Shown: positions 50,985-62,776 of the stretch, one piece after another
Numbering within the stretch: the stretch's first letter is position 1
How the letters are laid out: every line of letters starts with the position of its first letter
NCBI GenBank assembly: GCA_026413225.1
Contig: CM048553.1
Coordinates: 136,120,190-136,184,189 of the forward strand
DNA length: 64,000 bases
Direction: 5' to 3'
Origin: Otis tarda
Taxonomy: Eukaryota; Chordata; Aves; Otidiformes; Otididae
Notes under the pieces: generated by a model
Seen by the model: only the letters and a program-made list of their open reading frames with translations
Told to the model about the DNA's origin: nothing
Database searches by the model: none
Program-made: the position numbers and the translations under genes

Positions 50985-51475
50985 TATCACACCTATGCAC
51001 ACATTTTTCCTCTTCCCCCTTCCTAGTCTTAGGACCCAGAAGGCACTGGTATTCCCTAACAGCCTTGACCATTCTCCTCTGGGACCCCTACCTACATCCT
51101 TGGGCCTAGGGCTATGTCTGAGGTCATTGCCCTTAATTCCTGTCAGAGTTTAGCTGTAGGATTATCTCTTTGTAGTCCTGTCCCCCAGATGGACATCAGA
51201 TCCACATTCTGGATGAGTCCCCTCATATCCTGTAGCTTGTGTCCAGCCCTGTCTTTGGCCCTGTCTCCTTGTGACCCTGATGGGACCACCAGCTGGCCCC
51301 TGGCCCTGGTTCAGCTGCTTGCCCTGTTGGTGGACCAACCCTGTTACTAGGCCCCAGCTCTGCCCTTCTGCACAGTCCCTGGGGTATGGTCCCCTGTCAG
51401 TGGTCTGCTCCCAGCTCCTGGCTCCCTGTCCCTCAGGGAGCAGCTGGTCTTCACCAAGCCGTGACACCAAGTGAG
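50985..51475. other. GC-rich block of unknown nature, possibly an LTR
   Basis: The block is rich in CCCTG/CAGGG words and stands out from the AT-rich surroundings. Its right edge on the minus strand reads TGTCACGGCTTGG from 51,466, which would suit the TG end of an LTR. I could not find a matching CA end or a target-site duplication on the left. Overlapping open frames on both strands follow from the base composition. It may be an LTR or another repeat I do not recognise. Confidence 0.3.
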
Positions 51476-54008
51476 TTCCCTTCCCATTTGCTATAGCTCT
51501 TTAATGATCTATTTTGAGTTATAATGAATAGAAGGCTGTCCTGGGAGGAATTAAGAGAAGTGTGACCCAAAGCTTGGAGTCATGCCATTGAAAACTTCAT
51601 AGCATTTGGGAGAGTTCTGTTACAAGAAATAAGAAGATAAATCCGTCTCAGGCAGAAGGGTCAGGAACTGATTTACAGGAGCAAGATGCTGTGCATTCCT
51701 AGGCTAGACACATTGCCATTTTACTTAAGATTTGAAAAGATTATAAATAACCCATGCGTTCAAGTGAACAAACTTAAAACCAAACAAAAATGCTACATAT
51801 CTCTGACATTAAACTACTTTAACTACTTCAATTCTTAAGAGGGTTTTTTTCAAATGAGATCTGAAGTGTCTATAAGCTTGTGAATTCAAAGATAGGTGAA
51901 ACTTGAAAACATATCTTTGTAGTTTTATTGACGAAACACTTAAGGACATGTTCTGGTATATGTATAATATAAATGTCAGATTGAAGATCTAAACATGAAA
52001 CATAAAATATTCCTAAACCCTTTTACTAGTTTCTGAAACTACTCTGGTCACTACAAGTAAAAGTAAATTAAATAATATGAAATTACAGTGTGATTGTAAT
52101 ATCTGTCTTAGCAGTTGCTGTAGTAACAGTGGCAATCATGCACTTAGGACTCAATGGTCCAAAAAGTGTTGGATAACCTCTGTACATAGTGTTGTATGTA
52201 GTGTATACCTTTTGAACACATTACATATGTGCTGTTAGGGAAAAGCACATAGCTGTAGAGTAAAGGCAATAAAGCATATTAGTGGAGAAAATGTAATTCA
52301 GTTGTTGATATAAGCTCATAACTAGCCACAGATGGTAAGATGTTAACATTAATGAATAAAAGGAATGAATGTTCAAGAAATGTTCATGTTCTGTAATTAA
52401 GAAGAAGCAGAATGCTGTATATGTATCAGATGAGGACAATGAAATGCTTTTTCAGGCCATCAGTAGCCCCAGAGAATAGTAACATTCTTCTTCTATAGGT
52501 ATACATATTTAATCTGACTGTCTGAATAAGATGAGCTGAAAAATCCTGTAAGAGCTGTCTGAATCTGGCCTGCTGATGCTTTGAATTTTCACATACCAGG
52601 AGATACCAAGGGAATTTTACAAAGCTAGAAGAACTTGTGATGTGCCAGTAATATAAAAGGCAGAGAAGACAATGGTGGCAGCTACAGTCCAGTTGGTTTA
52701 TCAATACAAGCACTGATGAGTGGGAAGGAAAACTGATATAACAGAGAAGTGATTTAACTAGGCACCAAAATTATTGTAAGTTCTAACCAATTTGTTTAGG
52801 AAAAACAGAACTTGTCAAAACCAAAGTGCTGTTTTCATTCTTTTCTGAGAATACATGTTTGATTCCTGAACATAATTGTCTAGAAATAATACAGCTGAAT
52901 TTTGTGTGGGTCTTTGATTTACTGTTACTTCTCATTCTGTAAAGTAGAGGATAAGTAGATGAGGACTATCTGAAATAGTTTTCAGTAGAAAGTTATTGAA
53001 TAATCAATTTTTGAGTAAACTCTCAAAAATTATTCAGGCCTTAGTACTTGATCTAGCCTTGTTTAATGTTCCTTATATAAGTCAGAAGTATATCTCCTGT
53101 AAAATAATACAGTGTATACATCTATGGATAAAAGGTAATACTGTGGTCACACATGGAAAATCTGTGATCAGTCTCTGCTGGAGAATGTACCCAATACGCA
53201 GAGAAAATTGAGAAAGACAGTGAGTTCTTCTTGGTTCATCCATAATATGGAATGCAGACTGTATTTCAGAAAACGCTGTTACATCTTGTCGATAAGTACA
53301 TTCTGGAATCAGAATCTAAGAATTTTGTCTCAGGCCACATGGAAACTCTGTAGAAAAATATTTGACATTTTCTAAAAATTGCTTTTTCTTCTTTTTAAAA
53401 AACATTTTTTTTTTTATTTAACAAGGGAATTAAAATCAGATTAATCCTTTCTCCTAACACTTGATATATTGTTAGCTAATTTAATATTCTTTTCATTTTC
53501 AGAAGGCTCTATAAGCTGCTGTATATGCATTTATTCAACATCTGTTTCCAACTAGTATAGTAGACTAAATATAAAACTAAAATGTCAGCATTTTATTTAT
53601 TTTTTTGTTTTAGAAGAGTGGCTATTGTGTGACCACACTATTGCTCCTTCCTACTGTCTCACTAATATCAAAAGAATCCCTTTCGCTCTCTTCTTTTCCT
53701 CCCCAGTCCTCCTTCCCTCAATCTGCATTCTTCTAGCCCCACTTCCAGCTGAGTGATGCACATCTTTTCCTCATGCTACATCTGGCTACTGTCTGACCTG
53801 CCTGGAACAACTCACCGCAGTAACTCAGCAAAACCCAAAACCAAACCAAATATATTTCTGACTTATGAGTCAGATGGATTGGCTCATTATGCAACCAGAT
53901 GAAGACCAGAGCAAGAACCTGTAACCAAAGTCATAAAAGAGAGAGCAAGAAGGGGAGTGGGGGGTGTAGGATTCTCCACCTTAGCAACAATGAGCCACTA
54001 GGTCAGTT
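51476..54008. other. Unique AT-rich sequence, no feature seen
   Basis: No gene or repeat was recognised. Homopolymer runs only. Confidence 0.5.
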
Positions 54009-54510
54009 AGAATCATAGAATCATAGAATCATAGAATGGTTAGAGTTGGAAGGGACTTTCAAAGGTCATCTAGTCCAACCCCCTGCAAGGAGCAGGGGCA
54101 TTCCTGACTAGATCAGGTTGCTCAGAGCCTCATCCAGCGTGGCCCTGAACGTTTCCAGGGATGGGGCATCCACCACCTCTCTGGGCAACCTGTTCCAGTG
54201 TTCTACAACCCTCATTGTAAAAAATTTTTTCCTAATATCCAATCTAAATATACCTTCCTCTATTTTAAAACCATTACCCCTCGTCCTATCACAACAGGCC
54301 CTACTGAACAGCCTCTCCCCATCTTTCTTGTAGGCCCCCTGGAGGTACTGGAAGACCGCTATCAGGTCTCCCCGGAGCCTTCTCTTCTCCAGGCTGAACA
54401 GCCCCAACTCTCTCAGCCTGTCCTCATAGGAAAGGTGCTCCAGCCCTTTTATCATCTTCATGGCCCTCCTCTGGACCTTCTCCAACAGGTCCATGTCCTT
54501 CTTATGTTGT
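54009..54510 (-). mobile_element. CR1 LINE, 5'-truncated
   Basis: On the plus strand the element starts with three AGAATCATAG-like 3' terminal units, then TTGGAAGGGACTTTCAAAGG and GTCATCTAGTCCAACCCCC. The body on the minus strand codes for the ORF2 C-terminus: [89 protein letters not shown]. The copy is cut off at about 54,510, after the QHKKD block. It is the same subfamily as the long copy at 57,973-59,284. Its remaining frame is open down to the family's usual stop. Confidence 0.95.
54108..54509 (-). pseudogene. CR1 ORF2 C-terminal fragment
   Basis: The frame is open for about 130 codons from QHKKDMDLLEK to the DEALSNLI end and has no internal stop. It covers only the region after the reverse-transcriptase palm, so it has no catalytic residues. 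The intact frame suggests a fairly young insertion or simply its short length. The open frame continues upstream into unrelated flanking DNA. Confidence 0.85.
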
Positions 54511-55611
54511 TCAGGAAATGCATCCTTTTGCCATTCTTGTATGTATGCCCTCTGAATCTTCATCTAAGTCAGCCTCCATCAACTTTTTATTTACTTTTGC
54601 TATCATTTTGCCCATTTATCCATCTACTGAAAGTAGAATGTGTTTGCAGTCACTCATTGTCAGTTAAGCACCTGTATGAAGAAGTCCAAACCTACTGATC
54701 GGAGTATGGCTTTGAATTATCAGGCCAAAATTTTCAAAATTGACAAGTTGATTGCATGTGCATCTTTCCTTGGAATCTAATATGATGTTTCTTTCTAGTA
54801 TCATACATTATAGAGCAATCAAACTCTCAAAATTGTTAATCTGTTCAGGTTTCCTCCAAAACATCTCCAGGCTTCTAGGCACTTCAGCCATGCACTCCAT
54901 TAAATAGACATTTGATGCCAGTTTCTACATACAAGCTTCAGCCTCTTCTAGAAACACCACCAGTGGGGGAATGCACAGCTGAGTCCCTGTGACTATTCAC
55001 AGGCACTCATTGCCTTTAAGACAGATTTATATGTTCCAGGGTTTGCCCCTGTTTTAGAAATAGTACTTAGATATTAAAAAAAAAATCTTAAATGTATTAA
55101 TAACTTTACAGGCATAATTTTTCCATGGATGTAACAGTTGTGGAAGCTACAGAATTTTATGTTATTGTGTATTGTGATAGAATAGATTAAAAAAATGATT
55201 AAAATTCCAACATTACTTGAAATAAGTAATTTTTTTTTCAATTAGCAAGTCTTTAAAAGTTGATCACTGAAAATTAAAATTCTATTTTGACTTTCATCCT
55301 GGGTCATCTCTAGGAATGGATTTAAAATAATGTCTAAAATGAAAATGTCATCACTGAGCTTCTTTTCACTCTATCTATATTCTGATGAAGACGTTGCTAC
55401 ATACTGAGATATGAATTGCATTTTATACCTTTGAAAAGTTTTGCAACAGCAGAAGAGATAAATGAGTAATCCACACCCTAGTAGTGATCAACTCTCCTTG
55501 CTTCAAACAAGCAGTTAGGTTCTCATAATTGACATTTAGTCTAACAATTTACTGGGAATGGACATTTTCTGAAATCTTACTGATTGCAAGCTAGCCAAGG
55601 AGTTGAAACCT

Positions 55612-55648
55612 AAACAAAAACATTCCAATGGATGGAATGTTTTTGTTT
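55612..55648. repeat. Perfect 16-bp inverted repeat with 5-nt loop
   Basis: AAACAAAAACATTCCA (55612-55627) and TGGAATGTTTTTGTTT (55633-55648) are exact reverse complements around ATGGA. Outside the stem, CCTA (55609-55612) and TAGG (55653-55656) could add pairs after a bulge. It lies in unique sequence. It could be a hairpin-forming transcript element, a remnant of a tiny palindromic mobile element, or a slippage product. Confidence 0.9.
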
Positions 55649-57964
55649 TGTATAGGAAGGACTTGAGAAATAGCTGTGTAACTTTACAGCTATGAAGGTT
55701 AAATAATTTTATCTGATAGCAAACATAGGACATTCCAATATTATCTTCCTCATTTGACATCTCTTATAAGAAATTATATTTTTGATAGGGTAGATGGGGA
55801 CTAATGAAGTGACATGAGTATCTACGTGCACTTATCATTAGTAGTTAGAAAAATATATACTTATACATTGCTTGAGATAGTCTTATCCATGTGACCACTG
55901 CTTTCAATTTTTGTAAGAAACTGTTCTCTTTCTGTAATATGTTTTAGCTGTGTTTTGTTTCTGCATTATAAGACTATTCCTAGACCTAGAAATATAATCT
56001 ACTGTTTTCTTCTCTTTTAAGTTATTTAGGATTCATCACAAAATGAATGGCTTTTAGAGATAATAATTTTAGAAATAAGGGGAACGGGTGTTTGAACAAG
56101 GTGTTTTTATACCATGTAAATATGGGATAAGAAGCTGTGATCGTGTAACCAAGAATTTCCAAGTAAAAGACAGCGGATAAACAAATACAGACAAGGGAGA
56201 ACATAGGAAAAAAAGTGTTATCAACGACTTTCCTAACATTATCTCCAAGGTCAGAATTACTTGTGTTCCACTCTAATAAACTGAAAATTTAACCAATGTG
56301 TTAATGTGACAGAAGGCATGCTTGTATTATCTGCCTGCAAGTGACGGAGTTTGCAAGCACAGAAGAGATTTGTAGCATGGGATTTCTGTAAGACATGTTC
56401 CACATTGCAAGAGTAAGAAAGAGAAAAAATTATCCTGAGGGTGAGCCAGCACTAGAATGCATGGATATCTTGCACTTTATCAAGCTAGCTGTTAAAATAA
56501 AAAAATGATAATAAAAGATAATTTAAAGCATATTTGTCAATTATCAATTTCATCATTCATTAATACTATTTTTTTATTATAGAAACATATAAGAATCTCT
56601 GACACAGATTAGGTCTCCACTGTGTATTCATTGTGAGATACAATCTCAGACCCATAGAATTTTCTCTATAAAACCACACAGGGTAGAGAATGAAATTATA
56701 TGAAAAATAATTGTGCTTGCCTACAAGTAAGTCAGCAGCAGAGAAGAGGGCAGGACTGGAATTTAAGATTATATCCCAGGGAATCTGATGCTTCTTGTGC
56801 TATTTTGAAAGTATAATCCTTCTTTAATCCCCATTCTATTTCTGTTCTTTATTGACTGTGGCTCTGCTATATGGGGTTGTCATAAATAGCCGTCAGGATT
56901 GATTATGTGCTAAATATAAATAATGGAGTCTTGCATAGGACATGGTCATTCTTATTTGTAGGATATCGTTGGGCAATGATGCAAACATCAATGTGTTTGA
57001 GAGGAAATGGCAATCTTTGACAAGGAGAAGAACAAATCTCTTTCAAGGATGCCATATCAATGGTCTTCAGTTCAATTCAGGAAACAGAAGTCATTCTCTT
57101 CCATATTTTTGTCAAAATGGATTTCAAGCCGAGAAAGTCAAAACTAACAAAATGGTCCAACCTCTTCTGAAATATTTGTAGCCCCAGTGATGAGTCAGCC
57201 TTGTCTTAAGCAGCACCATCTGTTAGGTATTGAGTAGAAGTATTTCTTCCAGATCTGCTGAATCCGCATGCGATGAATGGTCCAGCAACTGCCACAGAGT
57301 TAGTTGGAAGTTTCAATTTCATAAAACCTATGCATTCAGTGGAAGGTTCTTCTCAGTCATCACCTGTGCAGCCTGGAGTTGGAGCATTTATTATTTGCAT
57401 TCAATTTATGCTGACATTCACAAGCTTGTTGAGTACTGTATTTTTCTTTTCCTCGTACACAATAACCAAGAGACAAAAGCAAGCCTTAGCCTAGCTGGAT
57501 TAACACCTCAAAATAACTGTAGTTCTGTACAGAAGTTATTTTTATTTATTTAAAAATACATATATATAGGCTCACTTGATTAAAAACTCTGTTGTTCAAG
57601 CATTTGAGGGTATAATAGAATAAATTACTGCAGACATCTAAAGGGCTTAAAGATTCCTATACAGGAGCCTGGAGTGTGCAGGACTGACTGTCAGTGTAGT
57701 AAGTTTTATGTGAGTGAAAACAGTGCTACGTACTGGAACAGCACAAGGAACATCAAACTGCAGTAAAAAGCTCTGACCATTTATTCCCTAGTACTCTGGT
57801 CACAAGTTGCAATTTAGAAAGATTTTTTTAAAATTAACTCTTTCTTTAACAAAGAGAATATAGAGCAGAACATTATTTCAAGACATACTTTCAAAAATAA
57901 TGTGGAGACCTGAGCCTACAAGGTATCCTGCATACTCAGTCCAGCTATGCATTGGATAAGTACA

Positions 57965-57972
57965 TCTAAGAG
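57965..57972. repeat. Possible target-site duplication of the CR1, left copy
   Basis: TCTAAGAG directly precedes the CR1 body and recurs at 59,281-59,288 at its 3' end. The first four bases also fit the CR1 terminal repeat, so only AGAG is independent evidence. Confidence 0.35.
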
Positions 57973-59284
57973 CTAACCATGCTAAAGCACATGGAGAGCA
58001 AAGAGGTGGTTGGTGACAGCCAACATGGCTTCACCAAGGGCAGATTGTGCCTGACCAATTTGGTGGCCTTCTATGATGGGGTGACAGCATCGGTGGACAA
58101 GGGATGAGCAATGGATATCATCTACCTGGACCTGTGCAAAGCTTTTGACACTGTCCTGCACAACATTCTTCTCTCTAAACTAGAGAGGCATGGCTTTGAT
58201 GGATGGACCACTTGGTGGATAAGGAGTTGGCTGGATGGCCGCACTCAGAGAGTGGTGGTCAACGGCTGGATGTCCAAGTGGAGACCGGTCACAAGTGGCG
58301 TCCCTCAGGGATCTGTGTTGGGCCCGGTCCTGTTCAACATCTTTGTCGGCGACATGGACAGTGGGATAGAGTGCACCCTCAGCAATTTTGCTGATGACAC
58401 CAAGCTGTGTGGTGCCGTCGACACGCTAGAAGGGAGGGATGCCATCCAGAGGGACCTTGACAGGCTGGAGAGGTGGGCCTGTGCAAACCTCATGAAGTTC
58501 AACCAGGCCAAGTGCAAGGTCCTGCACCTGGGTCGTGGCAATACCAGGCACAAATACAGGCTGGGCAGAGAATGGGTCGAGACCAGCCCTGAGGAGAGGG
58601 ACTTGGGAGTGCTGGTGGATGAGAAGCTCAACATGGGCTGGCAATGTGCCCTTGTGGCCCAGAAGGCCAACTGCATCCTGGGCTGCATCAAGAGGAGTGG
58701 CCAGCAGGTCGAGGGAGGTGATTCTGCCCCTCTGCTCTGCCCTGGTGAGACCCCACCTGGAGCACTGTATCCAGTTCTGGAGCCCCCAACACAAGAAGGT
58801 CATGGACCAGTTGGAGAGGGTCCAGAAGAGGGCCACAAAGATGATCAGAGGGCTGGAGCAACTCTCCTATGAGGGCAGGCTGAGAGAGTTGGGGCTGTTC
58901 AGCCTGGAGAAGAGGAGGCTCCAGGGAGACCTGATAGTGATCTTCCAGTACCTCAAGGCGGCCTACAAGAAAGATGGGGAGAGGCTGTTCAGTAGGGCCT
59001 GTTGTGATAGGATGAGGGGTAATGGTTTTGAAACAGAGGGAGGTAGATTTAGATTAGATATTAGGAAAAAAATTTTTACAATGCAAGTTGTAGAACACTG
59101 GTACAGGTTGCCCAGAGAGGTAGTGGATGCCCCATCCCTGGAAACCTGGTTCAAGACCAGGTTGGATGAGGCTCTGAGCAACCTGATCTACTCAGGGATG
59201 TCCCTGCTCCTTGCAGGGGGTTTGGACTAGATGACCTTTGAAGGTCCCTTCCAACCCTAACCATTCTATGATTCTATGATTCTA
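57973..59284 (+). mobile_element. CR1 LINE, longest copy (RT core to 3' end)
   Basis: The element is 5'-truncated inside ORF2. It covers the reverse-transcriptase fingers and palm, the C-terminal region, the 3' UTR (GGACTAGATGACC and AAGGTCCCTTCCAACCC) and the terminal ATTCTATG-like repeat. It is much GC-richer than its surroundings, as CR1 usually is in birds. The coding part is well preserved, with one premature stop and one frameshift, so it is one of the younger insertions in the window. The element lacks ORF1 and the endonuclease and cannot move by itself. Confidence 0.97.
57982..59230 (+). pseudogene. CR1 ORF2 reverse-transcriptase fragment, two disabling changes
   Basis: The frame starts [20 protein letters not shown] at 57,982, the RT block before motif A. 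A TGA stop interrupts it at 58,105-58,107. Then come [11 protein letters not shown] (motif A, first catalytic Asp), [11 protein letters not shown] (58,294-58,326) and FADD (58,387-58,398, the palm Asp pair). The LHLGRGN block follows. At about 58,697-58,700 a 2-bp loss shifts the frame: the code for [11 protein letters not shown] reads as [10 protein letters not shown]. The rest continues in the +2 frame through [29 protein letters not shown] and LDIRKKIFTM to the usual end, GGLD, with TAG at 59,228-59,230. An extra Trp codon lies in the ETWFKTRLDEA stretch. Catalytic residues survive but the frame does not. Confidence 0.93.
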
Positions 59285-59288
59285 AGAG
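59281..59288. repeat. Possible target-site duplication of the CR1, right copy
   Basis: TCTAAGAG matches 57,965-57,972. The overlap of TCTA with the CR1 terminal repeat leaves the duplication uncertain. Confidence 0.35.
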
Positions 59289-61874
59289 ACCATCTGTACG
59301 GTGTAAAACAAGTCTAGTCTTTGAATGCATGATAATCCCCTCTGCGTACCAGAAACCATTCCTAAGTCAAGAAAGAATGAGCATGCGGAACTTGACCAGT
59401 TAAAACTAGAAATCTTCTTGCCTTTGTTTTCAGAACTTTTTGACTTCTTTAATTGTGAAAGTTTGTAAATAAAAAGGACATTAAACCTTCAAACTCCACA
59501 CAATTATATTACACAAAATCAAAAGTTCTGAAGCCTAAAATACTTTGAGCTTGGTTTTATTTTCTCTTCTTACATTGATATAAATGACAAGAAAATTCAC
59601 TGAAGGCCATTACTTCATTCTGGTGTTAATGGACAGTCTTGCTTTGCGTTTCTGCTCTCTCAGAATGTTTTACTGATATTTAATAGTAACATACTTTTGT
59701 TTCCATTGAATATGATTATGAGATTCTCATGGAAATATCACAACAACACGTTGACATATAGTGTTATGGCATTCTTAAATTATTTCATTACGTCACTTTG
59801 GACAACTTTTTTTTTCCTTATAAATCATCCAAGAACCTTTGTTAAAGAGCAGACTGTCTAAATAAAAGTTTCTAGGGAGCCGTAAATAAAGATATATTTT
59901 TCCTTAAAGAAAAGTAGCCCAGAACATAGGAAAAAAAATGTTGAAGGAAAAAGCTATTATTCATGTAATTTAAAACAGAATTGTTTCGACTCTTGGTCTG
60001 CACTATGTTATAAAGCAGTCTGAAAATGACCAAGATTAACTGTTTAAAAATATAATTAGCAATCCTAAAGACAAAGTTCTCCTATGTGATGCCCCAAAGA
60101 GTCTTGGTTTAGATTTTTTCTGTAATCTATCTAAATACTGGTACTGCACTGACCAGATTATGTACCTGGAAGAGCTTTTAGTCAATATGATAACTAGTAT
60201 TCTTTTGAAGCTGCTTAAAGTTTTCCTTTAAAAAAAAAAAAATTCCTTTTTTTTTCCCCCCTCTTACAAAGCTTGGAGGATATCCAGACAAAATGAATTG
60301 AACAATTCTTTGTATCCAGTTCCCATGGCAGCTGTTCTCCGAAAGATATTTGGTTTCAAAGCCTCCAGCTCCGCTGTAGACTAATATAAGTTATGTCAAT
60401 TTTTCAGTATACTCTATGTTTGCAAGTAAATGAAGGGCCACCTTCATTTCAGTTCTGATTTCCACGTTATTTGTTTAAGATGGGTGTGGTTTTTCATGTA
60501 CTAACCCCTGTATGTTATGAGTAACTTTAATATTTCTGTCCACTTAATATAGAGCCTCCATGAGAAGGAAGAAGTGTCAGGAACTTTGAAATATTGAGAC
60601 TACAACCATTTATGCCTGAGAATCACCAGAAATTAATTTCTAACTTTGCAACAGGCATGAAACATTTGACTATTCGTAAATAAGTTACAAATCCTGTTGG
60701 ATCTGCATCTACTTCAGATAAGATAAAAAAAGAGGCTTAAATCTGGAATTAGTCTGAACTATGACTAAAAGGTGTTCTTTAAATCCTTTTTTGATTTTCC
60801 TTCAGAAAAGTACACAGTGTGTGCTCCCACATAGACAAAACAGTTAAATAATTTTTCAAAGAAGGAACCACAAACAACAGCCTCCAAAAGGGCTGCACAG
60901 TGAAATATGTGACAGGATTTACATTGGTTAATTTGTTGAAGTTTTATTTTATTTTTTTTTTACTATTGGCTATATGTCCTGTGGTTTCTAGTTCCTCTGT
61001 TTATCAGACCTGGTGTGTGATCATTTGCCAGCTACACAGACTATTTTTCAAATATATGACTAGTTCAATATAAATAGTACAATTAACATGCTCACATTGG
61101 AAATCTTTGCTGGAAAATTACTTGATGCTGGAGTGTACCTTGCTGAAAAAGGAATAAAGATGTTTTTTAAGTGATCAGAATGTCTATTGTTTTGAAATTG
61201 TCAAAATGCCAGATACAGTAAAATCTTCTTTAAAATAGCTCACTCTTAAAGGAGATTGATTTAAAAACTTTATTCTTCCCAAAACTTCAGAGAATAAATG
61301 TTTAGAGCTTTTTTTTTCTGTTTGATAGATTTTCTGTTCATGGAGTTTCTACTACTATGCAACATTTTACGATGCAGCATTTTGAGCATTGTGGGAAATT
61401 TACCAGAGCAAACAAAGCTACTGAGTTAGCAGATTGCTCTACTGAATGGTTAGGTTTCTAAATGTTACGTAAATCTTACCTTGTGAACCTAAATCTTGCT
61501 GTAGGTATGGTCTCAGTCTCACATAATATATTTGTGATACAGCAGAGAGTCAAAATCAGATCTTGAAAACTACACACTATAATCCTTAGACTATCTACCT
61601 CCTCTTGAGAAACTTTGTTCTGACAGCATCAGTGGCAATCACCAATTACAGTGTGAGGAGAGATGTCAAAAAAGTTTGAGGTCTATGCTGGGTTTAATCT
61701 CTTATCTACAGAACAGCAGTGGAAAATGCTTACAAAGCATTTGAACCGGGTTTCTAGACAGCTGGTGGAAATAGATAGAAAGAAAACACATTAAAAAGTG
61801 AAAGATTTATGTGAAATCTAGAAAACACTGGGAAGCTTAAAGGAAAAATAATCCTATCTTTGCATACAAGGATT
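59289..61874. other. Unique AT-rich sequence, no feature seen
   Basis: No gene or repeat was recognised. There is an A/T homopolymer pair near 60,230-60,260. Confidence 0.5.
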
Positions 61875-61917
61875 GAAAGAGGTCCCTTCCAACGCTAATG
61901 ATCCTATAATTCTATGT
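61875..61917 (+). mobile_element. CR1 LINE 3' tail, 43 bp
   Basis: GAAAGAGGTCCCTTCCAACG, then CTAATGATCCTATAATTCTATG, matches the last bases of the CR1 3' UTR and its terminal repeat. It is the shortest CR1 trace in the window, an extreme 5' truncation. Confidence 0.8.
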
Positions 61918-62141
61918 AGTCAAATAGTACCCTGCATTCTAGTTACACAAAATTACAAACGACTGATCACTCCTGGATCTTATGAACCACACGGTTTTAA
62001 CAGCTTTTCTTTTCTAGATTAAAACCAAGAGTCCTGCCGCATGTTCAATATCTTTCCTCTTTTTCTTTTTCATAACATAATTATCTTTTTTTTGACCTTT
62101 TTAATTTAAATTGTTTAGAGAAATTGTAATTTTGACAATGA

Positions 62142-62146
62142 GACAA
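62142..62146. repeat. Target-site duplication GACAA, left copy
   Basis: GACAA lies just before the LTR start at 62,147 and recurs at 62,772-62,776 after the CA end. Confidence 0.85.
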
Positions 62147-62771
62147 CCTCCTGGTTTCAGCAGGGATGGAGTTAATTTTCCTCTCAGTAGCCTGTGTATT
62201 TTGGATTTCATATGTGAAGAATGTTGATAAGCACCCTGATGATATGAATTGTTCCTAATGAGACCAAGGACACTGTCTGGCTTTCCAAGTCTTGCTAATG
62301 TGCAGATGCGGGAAGCTGGGAGAAAGATAGACAGAATAATTGACCCAAACTGGCCAGAGAGTATTCCATGCCATAAATGTCATGCTCAGCGTATAAGCGG
62401 GGGTTGCCCATGGAGGGGGGCATCTCATCTTCTGTCTCTTCCATCTCTCTCGCTCGCTGGCATCGTTCCCCCTACCTTGCTGGCTCCCTTTCACTCCTTT
62501 GCTTGCTGCTTGGTATCATTTCCATGATCACTTCTTGGGATGGGCTGTATCGGTCACTGGGACATTGGGTGGTGAAAAATAGTGCATTGTTCATTTTGTA
62601 TATTTTAGTATCCTTATAATTTTTTATTATTGTAGTTTTCTTTCGCTATTTTAGTAAACCATCTTCATCTCAGCCCATGAGTTTTCCTTTCTTCCCAGTT
62701 GTCTCGCCTAACCTGCTGGGGAGGGGAAGGTAAGCGAGAAACTGTGTGGTGACCAGGCCTAAACTACAACA
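62147..62771 (+). mobile_element. Solo LTR (625 bp) with intact target-site duplication
   Basis: The block follows a very common bird ERV LTR. It starts TCCTGGTTTCAGCAGGGATG (the family's opening TG is mutated to CC at 62,147-62,148). Next come GAGTTAATTTTC, a GACCCAAACTGGCCAGAGAG segment, a TATA-like box, a T-rich stretch and a CATCTTCATCTCAGCCCATG segment. It ends AAACTACAACA. Perfect GACAA flanks fix both ends. In other copies of the family the 3' part carries a clear ATTAAA or AATAAA-type signal; here the place reads TAGTAAACC and no clean signal is seen. No internal proviral sequence is present. The open frames inside are artefacts. Confidence 0.92.
62392..62397 (+). promoter_or_regulatory. 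Candidate LTR TATA box (TATAAG)
   Basis: GTATAAGCGGGG lies in the middle of the solo LTR, downstream of CATGCTCAGC, at the position where this LTR family carries GTATATAAAC. It has decayed from the family form. Confidence 0.4.
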
Positions 62772-62776
62772 GACAA
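62772..62776. repeat. Target-site duplication GACAA, right copy
   Basis: This matches 62,142-62,146 and directly follows the CA end of the LTR. Confidence 0.85.

Larger units (their letters stand above)
54511..57972. other. Unique AT-rich sequence with a perfect hairpin
   Basis: Apart from the inverted repeat at 55,612-55,648, nothing was recognised. The frames at 56,942-57,553 show no motif. Confidence 0.5.

Noticed and set aside
54001-54520. Target-site duplication around the 54-kb CR1 (TCAG on both sides)
   Set aside because: Four bases with different neighbours are not informative.
58305-58836. Minus-strand open frames of 128 and 136 codons
   Set aside because: They are shadows of the CR1 reverse-transcriptase frame on the plus strand.
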